Shown in pieces: positions 14,929 to 16,967 of a stretch of 16,967 bases of DNA. Each line of letters opens with the position of its first letter. Position 1 is the first letter of the stretch. The notes under the pieces were generated by a model. The model made no database searches, had not been told where the DNA came from, and saw only the letters and a list, made by a program, of their open reading frames with translations. The DNA lies in NCBI GenBank assembly GCA_051879015.1, contig JBJELF010000059.1, positions 1-16,967 of the forward strand, read 5' to 3'. A program made the translations under genes and the position numbers. This DNA is from JBJELF01 sp051879015 (GTDB lineage Bacteria; Bacillota; Clostridia; Lachnospirales; Lachnospiraceae).

Positions 14929-16128
14929 TTATTCCTCAGAATTCTCTGTCTTTGCAGTCTCATCCTCTGCTAAAACGGCATTTGCATTTTCTTTCATTTC
15001 AGATTCAGTCTTGGATTCAGATTCCTGCGACTCAAAGTCGTACTCACCTTCCTGCAGTCTGTCATCTAGGCCAAATTCCTCCCACAGACCCTGTTCTTTC
15101 GCCTGTGTCTCAGACTTGATATCAATCTTATATCCAGTCAGTTTTGCTGCCAATCTAGCATTTTGGCCTTCCTTACCAATAGCAAGAGACAACTGATAAT
15201 CCGGCACAATTACAACTGCTGTTTTTTCTTCTTCATCTGCAGCAACACAGATAACCTTTGCTGGACTCAGAGCATTTTCAATCAACAAGGCTGGATCTTC
15301 ATCCCAATTCATAATATCAATTTTCTCTCCGCGAAGCTCCTGAACGACTGCATTCACTCTAGCACCGTTGATACCAACACAGGCACCAACTGCATCTACA
15401 TTTGGATCATGAGAACGAACTGCCATCTTAGTTCTGCTGCCAGCTTCACGGCTGATTGCCATAATTTCAACTACACCACTCTGCAGCTCTGCCACTTCAT
15501 TTTCAAACAATCTCTTAACCATCTCTGGATGCGTTCTGGAAATAGAAATTTTGGGTCCCTTAGATGTCTCTTCCACCTTCAAAATATACAGCTTAATATG
15601 CTCGGTCGGCTGGAATCTCTCTCCCTTGACCTGCTCGCTCTCCATCAAAAGCGCATCGGCACGACCTAAGTTTACACTGACATTATTTCCTACATATCGC
15701 TGTACAATACCAGTAATCACTTCTCTTTCCAATCCTTTGTAATATTCGGTGTCAGCGCGTCTTGTCTCCTCACGAATCTTTTGACGAATCACATTAATAC
15801 CGTTCGTAGTAGCGATACGTCCAAATTCCTTGGATTGAATCGGTACCTTTACCGTATCACCGATAGATGCCTTGCGGTCAAATTTCTGTGCATTAACCAG
15901 AGCAATCTGCTCCAATGGGTCAGTCACTTCCTCTGACACAACCTTTTCTGCATACAACTCATACTCACAGGTATCATAATTCATAGAAACATGAATATTA
16001 TCTGTCTTTCCAAAATGATTCTTACAAGCCTGAATCAATGAATTTTCAATGGCTTCCAACAATACTCTCTTGCTAATATTTTTTTCCTTTGCCAGATTAT
16101 CTAACGCATCCGACAGCTCCTTATTCAT
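14929..16128 (-). CDS. nusA: Transcription termination/antitermination factor NusA
   Basis: Binds RNA polymerase and nascent RNA to modulate pausing, termination and antitermination. Order of domains in 399 residues: N-terminal polymerase-binding domain (about 1-125), S1 domain (about 135-200, with VITGIVQRYVGNNVSVNLG), KH1 (about 225-290, GING at 252-255), KH2 (about 300-345, GKEG at 318-321 in LAIGKEGQNARLAAKLTGYK). A short acidic tail (about 358-399, rich in Glu, Ser and Thr) follows, and the extra C-terminal acidic repeats of Escherichia coli NusA are absent, as usual in Firmicutes. The ATG at 16128 has AAGGAGG 8 bases upstream. The 193-base gap from rimP contains no convincing gene. Confidence 0.97.
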   Translation of the reverse strand: MNKELSDALDNLAKEKNISKRVLLEAIENSLIQACKNHFGKTDNIHVSMNYDTCEYELYAEKVVSEEVTDPLEQIALVNAQKFDRKASIGDTVKVPIQSKEFGRIATTNGINVIRQKIREETRRADTEYYKGLEREVITGIVQRYVGNNVSVNLGRADALLMESEQVKGERFQPTEHIKLYILKVEETSKGPKISISRTHPEMVKRLFENEVAELQSGVVEIMAISREAGSRTKMAVRSHDPNVDAVGACVGINGARVNAVVQELRGEKIDIMNWDEDPALLIENALSPAKVICVAADEEEKTAVVIVPDYQLSLAIGKEGQNARLAAKLTGYKIDIKSETQAKEQGLWEEFGLDDRLQEGEYDFESQESESKTESEMKENANAVLAEDETAKTENSEE

Positions 16129-16321
16129 TTTTACATCCTCCTTTTATGTTTCAATCTACGCTCGATCATATTACAATGCGAAACTCTTTGCCTTTTTCTT
16201 CGATGGTGAGATTTCAACTTATCTGCCCTAAACTTTGCTATAGAAACACTCATACCTGCTTTCCATACACCAACAATCAATAAAATGAACTGCTCTATGC
16301 TTCGCACACTCACAGCTGCTG

Positions 16322-16801
16322 CTAGAAATCGAAAGTCAAGCGAACCAATGCGATCTGACTTCTCTCAAATACCTGACATTCTCCGCTTTCCAGTTCAATC
16401 GTAATTGTCTCTTCGTTAAAATCTGTCAGGATACCGGTATAGTCTCTGATTTTATTGATTGGCTTGAAAAGATGAACCTCTACTTCCTCGCCAATACTGT
16501 GAGCAAAATGTTTATCCTTCTTTAACTGGCGACCTAAACCAGGAGAACTTACCTCTAAAATATAAGCCTCGGCAATAAAATTCGCCTCATCCAGTTTTTC
16601 ATCAATTGCTCGGCTGACAAGCTCACAGTCATCGATGGTAACACCATCACAATCCTCTGTATGTTTGTCAATGTAAATACGGAGATACCAGGAACCTGCC
16701 TCCTTAACAAACTCCACATCGTAAATCTCCAGATTGTTTGCATCTGTAATCGGTTTTAGAAGCTGTTCGGTCTTTGCCTCATATTCTTCATGCTTTGCCA
16801 T
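16322..16801 (-). CDS. rimP: Ribosome maturation factor RimP
   Basis: Needed for 30S subunit maturation, early in assembly. The 159-residue protein has the two-domain RimP layout: an N-terminal alpha/beta domain with LEIYDVEFVKEAGSWYLRIY (24-43), DGVTIDDCELVSRAIDEKLD (about 52-71) and the family motif YILEVSSPGLGRQLKK (about 80-95), then a C-terminal SH3-like domain (about 97-155). The ATG at 16801 is preceded by AAGGAAGGTGG, 7 bases away. It is the first gene of the nusA-infB operon here, with a promoter at 16912-16939 and a hairpin in its leader. Confidence 0.96.
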   Translation of the reverse strand: MAKHEEYEAKTEQLLKPITDANNLEIYDVEFVKEAGSWYLRIYIDKHTEDCDGVTIDDCELVSRAIDEKLDEANFIAEAYILEVSSPGLGRQLKKDKHFAHSIGEEVEVHLFKPINKIRDYTGILTDFNEETITIELESGECQVFERSQIALVRLTFDF

Positions 16802-16858
16802 TCTTACACCACCTTCCTTTCAGATTTTCTAAATTATAATTTCGTATAACACATAAGT

Positions 16859-16885
16859 AAGGAGTGAACGAATTGCCCACTCCTT
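16859..16885 (-). promoter_or_regulatory. Leader hairpin of the rimP-nusA-infB operon
   Basis: On the minus-strand RNA, AAGGAGUG (16885-16878) pairs with CACUCCUU (16866-16859) around an 11-base loop. It begins about 20 bases after the predicted start point and is not followed by a U-run, so it is not a standard terminator. Its 5' arm resembles a ribosome binding site but has no start codon at usable spacing. It might be a protein-binding or stability element. Confidence 0.5.
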
Positions 16886-16911
16886 TCTAACTATACTATA
16901 AACTCAATTGC

Positions 16912-16939
16912 ATTATATCACAAAAAAAGAAAATTGCAA
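16912..16939 (-). promoter_or_regulatory. Sigma-A promoter of the rimP-nusA-infB operon
   Basis: On the minus strand, TTGCAA (16934-16939) is followed after 16 bases by a consensus TATAAT (16912-16917), and the three bases before it (TGA) make an extended -10. The predicted start point is near 16905, giving a leader of about 104 bases before rimP. Confidence 0.78.
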
Positions 16940-16967
16940 CTAATATTTTTACTTATACCAAACTTTC

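Noticed and set aside
16131..16313. 60-residue, very basic open frame between rimP and nusA on the minus strand
   Set aside because: It starts with a GTG without a ribosome binding site, runs through the nusA Shine-Dalgarno, and shows no recognisable family. Chance is more likely.

Overview
The window looks like a chromosomal segment of a low-GC Firmicute, most likely a gut-type Lachnospiraceae/Clostridia member. The reasons are AT-rich spacers, AAGGAGG ribosome binding sites, sigma-A type promoters, frequent TTG starts, the Gram-positive order rimP-nusA-ylxR-ylxQ-infB-rbfA-nrnA-truB-ribF, and lipoprotein signal peptides on extracellular enzymes. It has two functional halves separated by a convergent terminator at about 6745-6792. 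No tRNA, rRNA, transposase, integrase or CRISPR array was seen.

Left half (1-6746), arabinan/arabinoside use. A 5'-truncated GH51 alpha-L-arabinofuranosidase with an inserted LamG-like domain runs rightward to 1755 and meets a leftward group at a bidirectional terminator. The leftward group, read from its promoter, is a cytoplasmic GH51 arabinofuranosidase (5460-3883), a secreted GH43 endo-arabinanase-type lipoprotein (3754-2165) and a small two-helix membrane protein (2125-1808). Divergent from it is a one-component regulator (5829-6746) with an ArsR-type winged helix fused to a predicted all-beta domain. The 368-bp divergent spacer holds two good sigma-A promoters, each followed at its predicted start point by a different repeat (a 20-bp-period direct repeat; an 8-18-8 inverted repeat). 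A third promoter before the GH43 gene sits against a perfect 13-20-13 inverted repeat. The likely logic is that the lipoprotein cuts arabinan outside, the GH51 enzymes release arabinose, and the ArsR/beta-domain protein senses a sugar and controls the divergent promoters. No transporter is in the window.

Right half (16939 down to 6791), the nusA-infB operon, all leftward. A promoter with an extended -10 (16912-16939) and a leader hairpin precede rimP, nusA, ylxR (rnpM), ylxQ, infB, rbfA, nrnA, truB and ribF, with short gaps or overlaps. A lipoprotein with two SH3b domains and an NlpC/P60 domain overlaps the end of ribF by 11 bases and ends the operon. Together these genes cover 30S maturation, transcription elongation, translation initiation, tRNA modification, nanoRNA turnover and flavin cofactor synthesis, with a wall hydrolase appended.

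The least explained items are the ArsR/beta-domain regulator with its operator-like repeats, and a possible H-type pseudoknot in the 140-nt infB-rbfA spacer just upstream of the rbfA ribosome binding site.
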